From the NCBI GenBank assembly GCA_019914995.1, contig CM034133.1, positions 6,652,495 through 6,716,494 of the forward strand: DNA of 64,000 nucleotides, given 5' to 3'. Below the pieces are notes generated by a model, which had not been told where the DNA came from, made no database searches, and saw only the letters and a program-made list of their open reading frames with translations. This DNA is from Acanthochlamys bracteata (taxonomy: Eukaryota; Streptophyta; Magnoliopsida; Pandanales; Velloziaceae). Within the stretch, counting starts at the first letter, position 1; each line of letters opens with the position of its first letter. Position numbers and translations under genes: made by a program. Of the stretch, positions 1 to 11,993 are shown piece by piece.

Positions 1-1075
1 AACCTTGTAACTTACTGTTGTATAGGCGTAAGTTTCACTACTTTTCCAAACTTTTTCTAGTTTTAAAAACTTAAATTGTTGTAAGCCTAGATTTTCTTTA
101 ATAATTTTTAAGAATGCATAGATGCTTCTAACTCACTCGGCCAGTCAGCATATGCAATTAAGTACTTGCTATCAGTCACTCCCACTGAAACGGTCGTGTC
201 AGCATAGGTTCACGGCTTTTCTAAGTTTTTCTTACATTTGCATGCTTGAAATTGTTCCAAAGGATAACTTTTCTAAGTTTTTCTTACATTTGCATACATA
301 AACGCATAAATCTTATGTTTGCAACAAATTTAAATGCAAAAGTTGTTAAGAAGCTAAACTGCTATCCACAGAATCGTGGTTTGCTTATCAATCTTTTATA
401 GACTTCACCATTAGAATAAAATCTGAAAAAATAATAAAATCTTCCTACACACTCGTCCTATCTCCAAACACAATTCTGTTTCTTTCCACAAGTCACTCGC
501 GCAAATACGGTCGTGTAGCATTCGCTACTTTCCGAAGCTTTATCAGGTTTTGACCACTTAAATTGTTGTAAAGTTTAAGTTTTCTTTTGATAAATCTTAA
601 GAATGCAGAAGTGCTTCTAACTCACTCGTCCTATCTCCATATGTAATAATGATATTTCTTACCAGTCACTCTCGCTGAGGCGGTAATGTACGCGTTGGTC
701 ATTGACTTTTCGATATGTTTCTACTTTTTTAAACTTTAAGTTGTTTTAAAAGATAAATTTTCTACATAAAAATCTTATGAAAGCAAAAATGCATAACTTT
801 TAATTTTCCTGTAACATTGAAACACAAAATTTACTAAGAAGTTAAAGTGCTAATTACAGAATCGTGGCTTACATGTCTATTTTCAATTGATTTCACAATT
901 TGAATAAAATTTTAATATTGCATAAAACCTCTAACTCACTCATCCTATCTCCAAATGCAATTCCGTTGCTTCCTACAACTCACTCCTGTCGTGACAGTTG
1001 TGTATGCAAAGGTTTCGTTACTTTTCGAAGCTTGTTTTAGGTTTTGAGCAGTTAAAATCTTCTAAAGTTTAAGTC

Positions 1076-3218
1076 TGTTGGAATATCAAGACTGATTTTG
1101 ATGATAACAAATATTAAGAATTATAGTTTATGAGTTAGGTGGACTAATGATTTAAAATAAGATATGCAGAATTGAAAGTATAAATTCCTCCATATAAATA
1201 GTTATAGTCCAGCCAGTTGCTGTATACGAAACTCTACTTTGGGCGCAAACGAAAACTAAGTGTTGAGACAGTAGGACAGAGAGTAAGACAGAGCAGAACA
1301 GAGGAGTCTCAGAAGAAGAGCCGACTAGATTACTGCTGATCCTGAACCGAGAGAAAATGATCAAGTTATAGATTTCAGAGACAGATTCCATCGTGACGCA
1401 AATTCAGCTTGAGTAAGATATTTTTACCAGAGTTAGAACAACATCCATACAACAATCTTGGCTAAAGAGTTAATCAAATTATGATCAACACAACTTTAGA
1501 AATTTCGTGGAAGATTGGAAGAAATTTAGAATATATGCATTGTAGAAAATCAGACAACACTTAAGTCAACTTTCAGATGAAGTTTGATCAAGATTTTCTC
1601 ATTCATTTGAAGAAAACTTTTGAGGATATATAGAACATCATATCCACTATCATTGCACATCAAATACAACAACAAATCACAACAAATGAATGTCAAAAAC
1701 ACAATGCTAAAGAGCCATCAGAATCAGTCTGTCAGCATACCAGACTTGAATTTAGAAATTGAATTTCGATTTTCATTATAAAAAAAAGCCAAGGATCCAG
1801 TTACAAGGAGTATAGATACACTTGATCCACTATAGTGCTGACGATACATCATAATAACCTACTACATGGAGCAACTACACAAAATGATATAAACAAATGA
1901 AGCTTACAGAAAAAAAACTTTACAAAGTGTTGTCATACCAGACTTCAAATCATTAGCATTCTTCACTGAAAAATCAAGTCATTGATTTGCAACTCACAGT
2001 AAGCAAGTTAACCTAAAACTATATTGGAGCAAATGAATACTCTAGGGAACATCATCTGAATGGTCGATGAACTGAGAACAAAAATTCGAAGTTGAACTTG
2101 AGCCATTCCAATTACTTGATCAGATCATCATCTTCATATTAGGTGCCACTGCAACGAAGAAAAATACATTACAGAAAGGGAGAAACAAGCGGAAAAATTG
2201 AATTGCCGACAAGCTCATTGATTGCTATAAAAGAAAGATCAAATCAAGCTATACCAGCAGAATAATTGAGATTTAAATGCTAGCTGGAAGATCTAGTTGA
2301 TATTCTAATTATCTCCATCAAGCTCCAACCGTTGAAGACCTAATTGATTGAACCCGACTGACAGCGGCATACAAATATAAGCTAGCATTACTGTAGCAGG
2401 CACACGAGAGAGAACGGGAGAATTTCCTACCGTTAGGAGATTAGAAATTTCAACAGCTAGAGAAGAGAAAATATAAGAGGGAGAAAAAGAGAAAAATAAA
2501 CGAAGGAAGAGACACTACAGAGCAAAAGAAAAACAGAGCCACATACATAAGAAAAAGCTTACATAGAGCAAAAATATCTCTCACTCAACCTCACTGCCTG
2601 AGCTATACCTAGATACATCCTTGGCATTTCTTTGATCCTCTCCTTGCTTTACTAAGCTTAAATTCAATCCAGTGAGAGAGATCCTGTGCTTGAAAATTGT
2701 TTGTAACAAACATATTCGTTGAGAAGGGCTTGGTTAAGCCTTCTCTGTTGTGCTAATCTTGTAAGAAGCTACGTACTTTGCACAAGGCCTTGGGTAAGGC
2801 TTGTGTCTTAGTAGCCGGAGAGACTTGTGAGTCTAGTAGGCTGTTGGTGGTTTATCTTGAGGAGAGAACCGGTTAAAGTAATGGTGTTTGCCTAAACACA
2901 TTACTTGGTATTGTAGCAACTTGATAAGAATTAGTAAAATTCACTCTTGACAAAGAGTGGCTGTGGACGTAGGCAAATTGATTTGCCGAACCACGTAAAT
3001 TCTGTGTGTTTGTGTTTTCAATAATTTTTTATATTGCTTGCACTTGAACTAAACAGAGAACGTTAAACAGAGAGAATCTGTTTACGTCCAGTCGACTATA
3101 GTGCCGCTATTTTATAGCAAATCAGCTATGTTTATATATGAATACTGGATTAAATTTTTTAGCTACCAACTCAATTCACCCCTCCCCTCTTGAGTTGGTT
3201 ATGCAGGTTTGACCAACA
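1076..3218 (+). mobile_element. Solo LTR, Sirevirus-type Ty1/copia, with 5-bp TSD
   Basis: A 2143-bp block interrupts the satellite array. It starts TGTTGG and ends CCAACA. It is flanked by the perfect direct repeat AAGTC at 1071-1075 and 3219-3223, and removing the block restores the array unit. Its opening (TGTTGGAATATCAAG..., 'gatgataacaaa') and its end ('aactcaattcacccctcccctcttgagttgg') resemble the LTR ends of the Sirevirus at 19577-29877 in the same orientation. Internal phrases near 2680-3000 also match ('gatcctgtgct', 'ttgccgaaccacgt'). A TATA-like 'atataagag' lies near 2472. No internal coding region remains, so this is a solo LTR left by LTR-LTR recombination. It is longer than the 1.44-kb LTRs of the other element, so it belongs to a different family. 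Confidence 0.88.
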
Positions 3219-5514
3219 AAGTCTACTCTATATAAATATTTAGAATGCATAAATTCTTCACGGCCACTTGTCGTATCTCCATATGCAATTCCGTTATTTC
3301 AAACCAATCACTATGGCCGAAACGGTCTTGTACGCGTAGGTTGACGACTTTTGAAATTGTTTCTACATTTTTATCTTTTAATTTGTTGTAAATCTTGAGA
3401 ATGAATAAATGCATAAATATTTAGTAAGCAATAAAATTTAAAATGAAAAATTGTTAAAAAGCTAAACTGCTAACCACGAAATCATGGTTTATTTGCCTAT
3501 CTTCCATAAACTTCACTATTGGAATAAATTTTAATAATACATAAAACTTTGTAACTTACTATCGTGTAGGCGTAGGTTTCGCTACTTCTCCAAACTTTCT
3601 AGTTTTGAAAAATTGTTGTAAGCCTACATTTTCTTTAAATAAATCTAAAGAAATCATAGATGCTTCTAACTCACTCGTCCTATCACCATATGCAATTAAG
3701 TACTTGCTATCAGTCACTCCCACTGAAACGGTCGTGTCAGCATAGGTTCACGGATTTTCTAAGTTTTTTCTTAATTTGCATGCTTGAAATTGTTCCAAAG
3801 GATAACTCTTCTACATAATCTTAGTAATGCATAAACGCATAAATCTTAAGTTTGCTTTAAATACAAAAGTTGTTAAGAAACTAAACTTCTACCCACAAAA
3901 TCATGGTTTGCTTATCTATCTTATATGGAATTCACCATTAAAATAAAATCTTAAAACTGCATAAAACTTTCCTACACACTCGTGCTACCTCCAAACGCAA
4001 TTCTGTTTCTTTCTACAAGTCACTCGCGCAAAGACGGTCGTGTAGCATTCGCTACTTTTCGAAGCTTTATCAGGTTTTGACCACTTCAATTGTTGTAAAG
4101 TTTAAGTTTTCTTTTGATAAATCTTATGAATGCAGAAATGCTTCTAACTCACTCGTCCTATCTCCATATGTAATTACGATATTTCTTACCAATCACTCTC
4201 GCTGAGGCAGTAATGTACGCATTGGTCATCGACTTTTCGATGTGTTTCTACTTTTTTAAACTTTAAGTTGTTTTAAAAGTTAAATCTTCTACACAAAAAT
4301 CCTTCGAAAGCAAAAATGCATAAACCTTAATTTGCATTAGCATATAAACACAAAATTTAATAAGAAGTTAAAGTGCTAATTGTAGAATCGTGGCTTGCAT
4401 GTCTATCTTCAATTGGTTTCACCATTTGAATAAAATTTTACTATTTCATAAAACCTTCTAATTCACTCATCCGACCTGCAAATGCAATTCCGGTGCTTGT
4501 TACAACTCACTCCTGTCGTGGCAGTTGTGTACGCAAAGGTTTCGTTATTTTCGAAGCTTCTTTTAGGTTTTCACCTATTAAATTCTTGTAAAGTTTAAGT
4601 CTACTCTATGTAAATATTTAGAATGCATAAATGCTTCAAGCTCACTTGTCGTATCTGCATATGCAATTCCGTTATTCAAACCAATCACTCTAGCCGAGAC
4701 GGTCTTGTACGCGTAGGTTCACAGCTTTTCAAAATTTTTTCTATATTTTTATCTTTTAAATTATTATAAATCTTAAGAATGAATAAAATGCGTAAATATT
4801 TAGTAAGCAATAAAATTTAAAAGAAAAACTTGTTAAGAAGCTAAACTCCTAACCACAAAATCGTGGCTTGGTTGTCTATCTTCCATAGATTTCACTATTG
4901 GAATAACTCTTAAGAATACATAAAACCTTGTAACTTACTGTTGTATAGGCGTAGGTTTCACTACTTTTTCAAACTTTTTCTAGTTTTGACAACTTAAATT
5001 GTTGTAAGCCTAGATTTTCATTAATAATTCTTAAGAATGCATAGATGCTTCTAACTCACTCGTCCTATCAGCATATACAATTAAGTACTTGCTATCAGTT
5101 ACTCCCACTGAAACGGTCGTGTCAGCATAAGTTCACGAATTTTCTAAGTTCTTCTTACATTTGCATGTTTGAAATTGTTCCAAAGGATAACTCTTCTACA
5201 TAATCTTAATAATGCATAAAAGCAATAAATTTAAATGCAAAAGATGTTTAGAAGCTAAACTTCTACCCACAGAATCATGGTTTGCTTATCTATCTTCTAT
5301 GGACTTCAACATTAGAATAAAATTTTTAAAATGCATAAAACCTTCCTACACACTCGTCCTACCTCCAAATACAATTCCGTTTCTTTTTACAAGTCACTCG
5401 CGCAAAGACGGTCGTGTAGCATTCGCTATTTTCTAAAGCTTTATCAGTTTTTGACCACTTAAGTTGTTATAAAGTTTAAGTTTTATTTTGATAAATCTCA
5501 AGAATGCAGAAATT

Positions 5515-6752
5515 CTTCTCACTCGTCCTATGTCTATATGTAATTACGATATTTCTTACCAGTCACTCTCACTGAGACGGTTATGTACGCGTACGTCATT
5601 GACTTTTCGATGTTTTTCTACTTTTTAAAGCTTTAAGCTGTTTTAAAAGATAAATTTTCTACATAAAAATCCTATGAAAGCAAAAATGCAAAACTCTTAA
5701 TTTTGCATTAGCATTTAAACACAAAATTTACTAAGAAGTTAAAGTGCTAATTGTAGAATCGTGGCTTGCATGTCTATCTTCAGTTGATTTTTCACCATTT
5801 AAATAAAATTTTAATATTGCATAAAACCTTCTAACTGGCTCATCCTACTTCCAAATGCAATTCGGTTGCTTCCTACACTCACTCCCATCGTGACAGTTGT
5901 GTACGCGAAAGTTTTGCTATTTTTCGAAGCTTCCTTTAGGTTTTGACCAATTAAATTCTTGTAAAGTTTAAGTCTACTCTATATAAATATTTAGAATGCA
6001 TAAATACTTCAAGCTCACTTGTCGTATCTCCAAATGCAATTTCGTTACTTCTAACCAATCACTCTGGCCGAGTGTTCACTATTGGAATAAATCTTAAGAA
6101 TACATAAAACCTTGTAACTTACTGTTGTGTAGGTGTAGGTTTCGCTACTTTTTCAAACTTTTTCTAATTTTGACAACTTAAATTGTTGTAAGCCTAGGTG
6201 TAGAGTGATTGGTTAGAAGTAACGGAATTACATATGGAGATACGACAAGTGAGCTTGAAGCATTTATGCATTATAAAGATTTATATAGAGTAGACTTAAA
6301 CTTTACAAGAATTTAATTGGTCAATACCTAAAAGAAGCCTCGAAAAGTAGCGAAGCGTTCGCGTACACAACTGTCTTGACGGAGTGAGTTGTAAGAAGCA
6401 ACGGAATTATATTTGGAGGTAGGATGAGTGAGTTAGAAGGTTTTATACAATATTAAAATTTTATTCAAATGGTGAAATTAATTGAAGATAGACATGCAAG
6501 CCACGATTCTGCAATTAGTACTTTAACTTCTTAGTGAACTTTGTGTTTAATGTTATTGCAAAATTAGATTTATGCATTTTTGCTTTCATAGGATTTTTAT
6601 ATGGAAGATTTATCTTTTAAAACAATTTAAAGTTTAAAAAAGTAGAAAAACATCGAAAGGTCAATGACCTACGCATACATTACCGTCTCAGCGAGAGTGA
6701 CTGGTAAGAAATATCGTAATTACATATGGAGATAGGACGAGTGAGTTAGACT
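5515..6752. repeat. Large inverted repeat at the satellite edge
   Basis: From about 6203 to 6752 the sequence is the reverse complement of array DNA at about 5515-6068. For example 'ggttagaagtaacggaatt' in the right arm answers 'ttcgttacttctaacc' in the left arm. The arms are about 550 bp and the spacer about 130 bp (6069-6202). The spacer is itself array sequence in the forward direction, with about 300 bp of the unit missing between 'ggccgag' and 'tgttcactattgg'. The array ends at 6752. Confidence 0.82.
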
Positions 6753-7129
6753 CAATTTCATCACTAGTGAACATTAAGAATTAATTTCAATAGCTATGCG
6801 TTTAGTCCATCTTCAAGAATTAAGACTTAAGACATAAAATTTTCATAATAAGTGGAGTACTCCAACCAACCAAGCAACAACAACATAAGCATTGCAAACA
6901 TTTCTCTAGCCTCACACTTGGAACGAACATTGTACTCAATATGTATACAAAAAAATATAAGTGAAGAGGAAAGGTTAGAAAGCGTCTATGATTTTTGTGC
7001 TTGCTCACTCAATATTCCTTATACTTATGTCCACTTGTCTATTTCTTCATGTCATTTGAAATTTATTGAAATTAAATAGAATTCAAGACAGAAAACTAAA
7101 TAAAAATTCAAAATAAAAAGAACTTGGGT
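6753..7129. other. AT-rich stretch without a recognisable gene
   Basis: This lies between the end of the inverted satellite and the 3' end of the minus-strand Athila-like polyprotein. Short ORFs on both strands overlap and show no family signature. It may be 3' non-coding DNA of the Athila-like element ('cttgggttgctctccc' at 7123-7138 is close to the polyprotein end), but no LTR boundary is visible. Confidence 0.4.
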
Positions 7130-7149
7130 TGCTCTCCCAATAAGCGCTT

Positions 7150-7750
7150 TATTTGTAGTCTATAGCTTGACATTTTTTCCTCTATACCGGTTCAAGGAGG
7201 ATGACAGTCTTGTTGTTGTCAAAATCGGCAAAATATGGTTTCAATCGTTGCCTATTAACTTTGAATGTATGTTTCTTCTCATCAGTAACCTCGACTGCTC
7301 CATAACGGAAAACTCTTACCAAAGTGAATGGACTTGAACATCTTGATTTGAGTTTTCTAGGGAATAGACGTAACTTGGAGTTGTATAGTAGAACTTGCTG
7401 TCTAGGGGTGAACTACTTTCTTAATATGTTCTTGTCATGCCAGGCCTTGGTTTTTTCTTTGTAAATCTAGAGTTTTTATAAGCTTCATCTCGGAATTCGT
7501 CCATTTCATCTAGCTACAACAGTCTTTTCTCTCCTGCTGCTTGCATGTCAATATTCAACTTCTTAACAGCCGAATATGCTCGATGCTCCAATTCCACAGG
7601 TAGGTGGCAAGCTTTCCCAAACGCTAGGTGATGCGGAGACATTCCAATTGGAGTTTTGAATGCCGTACGGTAAGCCCATAATTCATCGTCTAATTTCTTT
7701 GACCAATTTTTATTTGAAGTGTCCACTGTTTTCTTAAGTATGCGCTTCAA
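7150..7750 (-). pseudogene. Integrase C-terminal part, Athila-like (broken)
   Basis: The minus-strand ORF at 7514-7750 reads as the end of the integrase core and what follows it, with the motif [20 protein letters not shown], typical of gypsy elements. Downstream, about 7400 to 7150, a second frame reads as the post-core tail: LRLFPGKLKSRW, then FPYGAVEV and FKVNRQRLKPYF. The two segments are separated by stops and frame changes. The catalytic glutamate region lies in the degraded gap between 7750 and 7900 and I could not confirm it. Confidence 0.72.
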
Positions 7751-7899
7751 TTCTTTGTTTGAAACTTCAACTTAGGCGCTAGTTTGAGGATGATAGGCAG
7801 TGGCTACTCGATGTGTGACACCATATTTCCATAGTAAAGATTCAAATTGATGATTAAAAAAGTGTGTATCTTGATCACTAATGATTGCTCTTAGAGTGT

Positions 7900-8442
7900 C
7901 TATCGAGTAAAAATGTACTTGCGTAGGAAATTCAGCACAGTCTTACTGTCGTTTGTAGGTAATGCCACAGGCTCCACCCATTTGGAGACATATTCAACAC
8001 CAACTAAGATGTATTTATTCAAAAATGAAGAAGGAAATGGTCCCATGAGGTCTATTTCCCATACATCAAACAATTCAACCTCAAGAATATTATTCAGTGA
8101 CATTTCATTCTTTCTTAAGATATTTCCCATTCTTTGACATTGATCACAAGCATGAACATATGTATGTTCATCGCGAAATAATGAAGGCCAGTAAAAATTT
8201 GATTGTAGTATCTTTACTGTTGATTTTGTTCCACCAAAGTGACCTCCATATCCCAATGAATGACAATGTTGCAGGATGCTTTCCATCTCCTCTTCTGGTA
8301 CACATCTTCTTATGGCCTGATTTGAACATCGTTTCCATAGGATTGGATTTTTCCAAATGTAGTGCTTAACATTAGCAAAAAAAAATTTCTTTTGTTGGTA
8401 AGATAGATATGAAAGAATTATGCTGCTGGCTAAGTAATTCAC
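7900..8442 (-). pseudogene. Integrase zinc-binding and core N-terminus, Athila-like (fragment)
   Basis: This 180-codon open segment contains an HHCC-type zinc-binding region. A histidine pair is visible at [13 protein letters not shown] and a cysteine pair at CDQCQRMGN. The start of the catalytic core follows, with the first catalytic aspartate in [17 protein letters not shown] comes next, as in related elements. The segment stops before the second catalytic aspartate. It sits directly upstream, in minus-strand terms, of the integrase C-terminal part, so it is one broken gene rather than two. Confidence 0.8.
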
Positions 8443-8539
8443 GAAATCTGCATACCATGGAGTATTAGTACTTCGAAGAGAAAATAATTGTTCATCAGGG
8501 AATGCTTCGTTAGTGGCAATGGTAGCATCTTCATCGTGT

Positions 8540-9760
8540 TCTTCTTATTCCATCAGAGATAAGTGATCCATCACTTAATTTTCAGAATCTTTTCTGTCTC
8601 GGATTTCTAAATCAAATTCTTGCAGCAGAAGTACCCATCGAATGAGCCTTGGTTTAGCATCTTTCTTTGTTAGTAAATACTTGAGAGCTGAGTGGTCAGT
8701 ATAGACTATCACTTTGGAGCAAACCAAATATGATCAAAAATTTTCAAATGCAAACACAACAGCTAGAAGCTCCTTCTCTATAGTTGCATAATTCATTTGG
8801 GCATATGTCAAGGTTCGGCTTGCATTATAGATGACATGAAATACTTTGTTCTTTCACGCCCCAACATTGCTCCAACAACATAGTCTCTAGCATCGCACAT
8901 GATTTCAAAAGGCAAATCCCAAACCGGTGCTACAATGATAGCGGTTGAAACTAGCTTTCGTTTTAGACTGTTAAAAGCTTGGAAGCACTCTTCAGAAAAT
9001 TTAAATGGCATATCCTTGAGTAGGAGGTTGCATAGGGGCTTCGTTATCTTTGAAAAGTCTTTGATGAATCGGCAATAGAAATCGGCATGCCTAAGAAAGC
9101 TTCTCACTGCCCTCATTGAAGTTGGTGGCGGTAACTTTGCAATGACTTCTACCTTTGACCGATCAACATCTATTCCCTTGGCTGAAATGCGATGTCCTAC
9201 AACAATACCTTCAAGCACCATAAAGTGGCATTTCTTCCAATTCATGACTAAATTAGTTTTCTCACATTGTTGTAAAACTGAAGCCCAATTTCTTAGACAG
9301 TCATCAAGAGAAGATTCAAACACCGAGATGTCATCCATAAAAATCTCAATGTATCTTTCCACCATATCAGAAAAAAGTTGCCATCATACATCTTTGTAAG
9401 GTGACCCGTGCATTGCATAGGCCAAAAGGCATCCTCCGAAATGCAAAAGTTACATACGACATGTAATGGTGATCTTTTTTTGATCTTTCGATGCTATTAG
9501 AATTTGACTGTAACCGGAATACCCATCCAAGAAACAATAATGTCAATGGCCTGCAAGTCCCTCCAACATTTGATCAATGAAAGGTAATGGAAAGTTATCT
9601 TTCCGAGTAGCATCATTCAGCTTGCGGTAATCAATGCATACCTACCATCCTGTGACAGTTCTTGTCGGAATGAGCTCATTGTTATTGTTCTTTACTGCTA
9701 TTATTTGCCCTTTTTTTGTACTATTTGCACATGACTCACCCATGAGCTATCGGAGATCGG
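8540..9760 (-). pseudogene. Reverse transcriptase / RNase H, Athila-like (broken)
   Basis: The clearest part is an open segment at 8808-9365. It has the RT catalytic box in the form FMDD, then CHFMV.EGIVVGH and RSFL.HADFY.RFIKDFSKITKPLCNLL, leading into the RNase H start. Upstream, near 9620-9655, the minus strand shows a CIDYRKLND-like RT motif. Between 9365 and 9650 the frame changes repeatedly. The RNase H part (8540-8810) is recognisable only in pieces. The FMDD aspartates are intact, but the gene as a whole cannot encode an active enzyme. Confidence 0.78.
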
Positions 9761-9841
9761 ATAAATGATTCATGCATTAAGTAATTTTAGAACTTTGCTC
9801 TCACCACCTCCTTCATGTTTGGATTCAAATGTCTTTGATTT

Positions 9842-10557
9842 TCAATTGCAGGCTTGTGGTTTTCTTCCATCAACATGTTGTGCATGCAAAACTGAAGGGC
9901 TTAAGCCTTTGACATCAACAATGGACCATCCTAATGCAGCCTTATAATCTCTCGAAATCCGAAGTAACTTTTCCTCCTCCAAGTCAGTTAATGAAGCCGA
10001 AATAATAAGAGGAAGTGATGAATTTTCTCCTAGGTATACATACCTTAGATGTGCAGGCAACGGCTTAAGCTCAAGTACTGGAGGCGTTTTAATGGATGGA
10101 ACTCCATCTCTTTGCTTTCGGTCTTAGAAGATTCACCTTGGATAATATAAACTATTAAAGGGTCAATTAGATGGTCTACCTTGACTGCATCAGCCGTCAT
10201 TAGGTCAACTATGTCCATTCGCAAACGATCGTCACTGTTGGATGGACATTTCGTAGCTTCAAATACGTTGAACGTGACTTGCTCATCTTGTACTCGCAAA
10301 ATTAGCTTCCCTTGCTGTACATCAATCACTGTTCTTCTAGTGGATAAGAATGGTCCACCAAGAGTAATTGGTATGTCTTTATCTTGTTCCATCTCTAGTA
10401 CAATAAAATCAGCAAGGAATATGAATTTATCCACTTTCATTAGCACATCCTCAAGTATTCCTCTTGGATGCTTTATAGATCGATCCGCCAGTTGAAGAGA
10501 AACTGTGGTTGCCTTTACTTCTCTCAATCCTAATTTTCTGTAAATAAAAAATGACAT
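9842..10557 (-). pseudogene. Protease and linker to RT, Athila-like (broken)
   Basis: The minus-strand ORF at 10045-10557 is the C-terminal side of a retropepsin-like domain: IYRKLGL, then ADRSIKHPRGILEDV and LGGPFLSTRRTVIDV. The catalytic D-T/S-G segment lies upstream (10560-10620) and is not readable in one frame. The overlapping ORF at 9842-10060 continues as the linker to RT (PAHLRYVYLGE, LPLIISASL, ALGWSI). The frame change between the two is a frameshift, so this is a pseudogene. Confidence 0.72.
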
Positions 10558-10679
10558 TAAATTAATACTTGCACTTAAATCACATAAAGTTTTTCAAATG
10601 AGAGTTTCCAATAGTGTAAGGTATAGTAAAACTCGTTGGATCTTTTAACTTTGGTCGCAACTTATTTTGCAAGGTAGCA

Positions 10680-11993
10680 CTACTCTTCTAGTTTTCGTTT
10701 GTTGGACAAAATCTCTTTCATGAACTTTACATAGCTTGGCATTTGCTCCAACGCATCTGCAAAAGGAAAGTTAATATGCAACTTTCTAAACACATCAAGA
10801 CTTTTAGAGAATTGCTTATCCAATTGGGTCTTTTGAAGGCGTTGAGGAAATGGAATTGGTGGCATTCTCCAATGTTTGCTTGTTGTTCTTTTCTATTCTA
10901 GCAGGTGATTTAGATGAAAACATTTCGGGTTGCTCCCTTAACTCATTGTTATTCACTATTGGCGTTTTAAGAACGTTTCCACTTCGAAGTACAATTGCAT
11001 TCACTTGCTCCTTAGGATTTACCTCAGTGTTGTGCAAAGAACCTTGTGGTCTTCTAAATAACAAGCTTGCCAGTTGACCCATTTGAATCTCAAGGTTTCT
11101 GATAGAGGCAGCTTGATTTTGCAAAGTTGATTCTCTTTTAGTCAGGCAAGGGCATCTTCAAGTGGTGTTTTAGTTACTGATTGCTGCTGAAATCCACGGG
11201 GGTTTCTAATTGTGTTTTGATGATTTTTCTATGAAAATTTTGGATGATCTCGCCAATGGATTGTATTTGTTGGAGTATGGATTGTTCGGTTACCGGTTAA
11301 CATTAGACACCCATTGCACTTATTATATAGGAGATGATGAGAATGGGCTTCCTCTAGATATTTCACAAACTTGACTAGGCGCTTGAATTACTTTATCAGT
11401 TAAGCTTACGAGTTTTTTGGACAACACCTTCATTTGTGCACTCAATTCAGCAATGCCATCAACTTAGTGTACTCTTGCTGCCCATTTTGTCATCAAACGT
11501 TTTGAAGGCCATTGGTAGTTATTTGCCGCAATTTCCTCCAGCAACTCATAGATTACGTCTTGTGTTTTACTCCTTAGCGCTCCACTTGCTGCAGCATCAA
11601 TAATTGTCCTAGTCGTGCAATTCAACCCATTGTAAATGTTTGGACTTGTAGCCACTTAGGCAAACTGTGGTGAGGGAACTTCCTTAGCATGTCTTTATAC
11701 CTTTCCACGCCTCATACAAAGACTCCATATCAAATTGAGTAAAGTTAGTGATGTCGTTCCTCATCTTGGCCGTCTTTCTAGGAGGGAAGAATTTAGCTAA
11801 GAATTTTTGTGCTAAGCCTCACAAGTTGTAATGGTGTTGGAGGAAGTGAATTCAACCATTCGTTTGCCTTCAATGCGAATGGGAAAAGTCTCAACCTTAT
11901 AGCATCATTGGAAACACTATTATGCTTGAAAGTATCACAAATCTCAAGAAAGTCAGTAATGTGAGTATTTGGGTCATTGTTGGGCAAGCCATC
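10680..11993 (-). pseudogene. gag, Athila-like (broken, 5' end lost)
   Basis: Three minus-strand segments belong to gag. At 11793-11993 the capsid-like start reads GLPNNDPNTHITDFLEICDTF. At 10816-11124 the segment contains the usual IRNLEIQMGQLA stretch before the zinc region. At 10680-10865 lies PPIPFPQRLQKTQLDKQFSK, the linker to protease. Stops and shifts separate them. The N-terminus is lost because another repeat starts at 11994. Confidence 0.72.

Larger units (their letters stand above)
1..6752. repeat. Satellite-like tandem array with 1.38-kb higher-order period
   Basis: The same ordered block recurs. The phrase 'cttgtaacttact' appears near 5, 3545, 4925 and 6112, and 'gtctactctat' recurs near 3221, 4601 and 5971. 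This gives a period of about 1.37-1.39 kb once the inserted LTR is removed. Inside each block a motif like 'ctcactcgtcctatctcc' recurs at spacings of about 170, 310 or 410 bp, so the block is built from related subunits of about 155-175 bp. Copies differ by scattered substitutions and small indels. There is no credible coding. The organisation resembles plant pericentromeric or subtelomeric satellites, but location cannot be read from sequence. The array continues beyond the left edge of the window. Confidence 0.88.
7130..11993 (-). mobile_element. Decayed Athila-like Ty3/gypsy retrotransposon
   Basis: On the minus strand, reading from 12.0 kb down to 7.1 kb, the order is gag, protease, reverse transcriptase, RNase H, integrase. 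That is the Ty3/gypsy order. The wording of the RT and gag segments (KLPPPTS, RSFL.HADFY.RFIKDFSKI, ICDTFK.N.VS.DAIRLRLFPF) matches Athila-lineage polyproteins as I know them. Every domain is interrupted by stops or frameshifts. No LTR pair is recognisable. The gag end is cut at 11993/11994 by a different repeat. Confidence 0.85.

Noticed and set aside
1-6752. CRISPR-like array
   Set aside because: Repeats are long, diverged and without short unique spacers; the sequence is eukaryotic satellite DNA.
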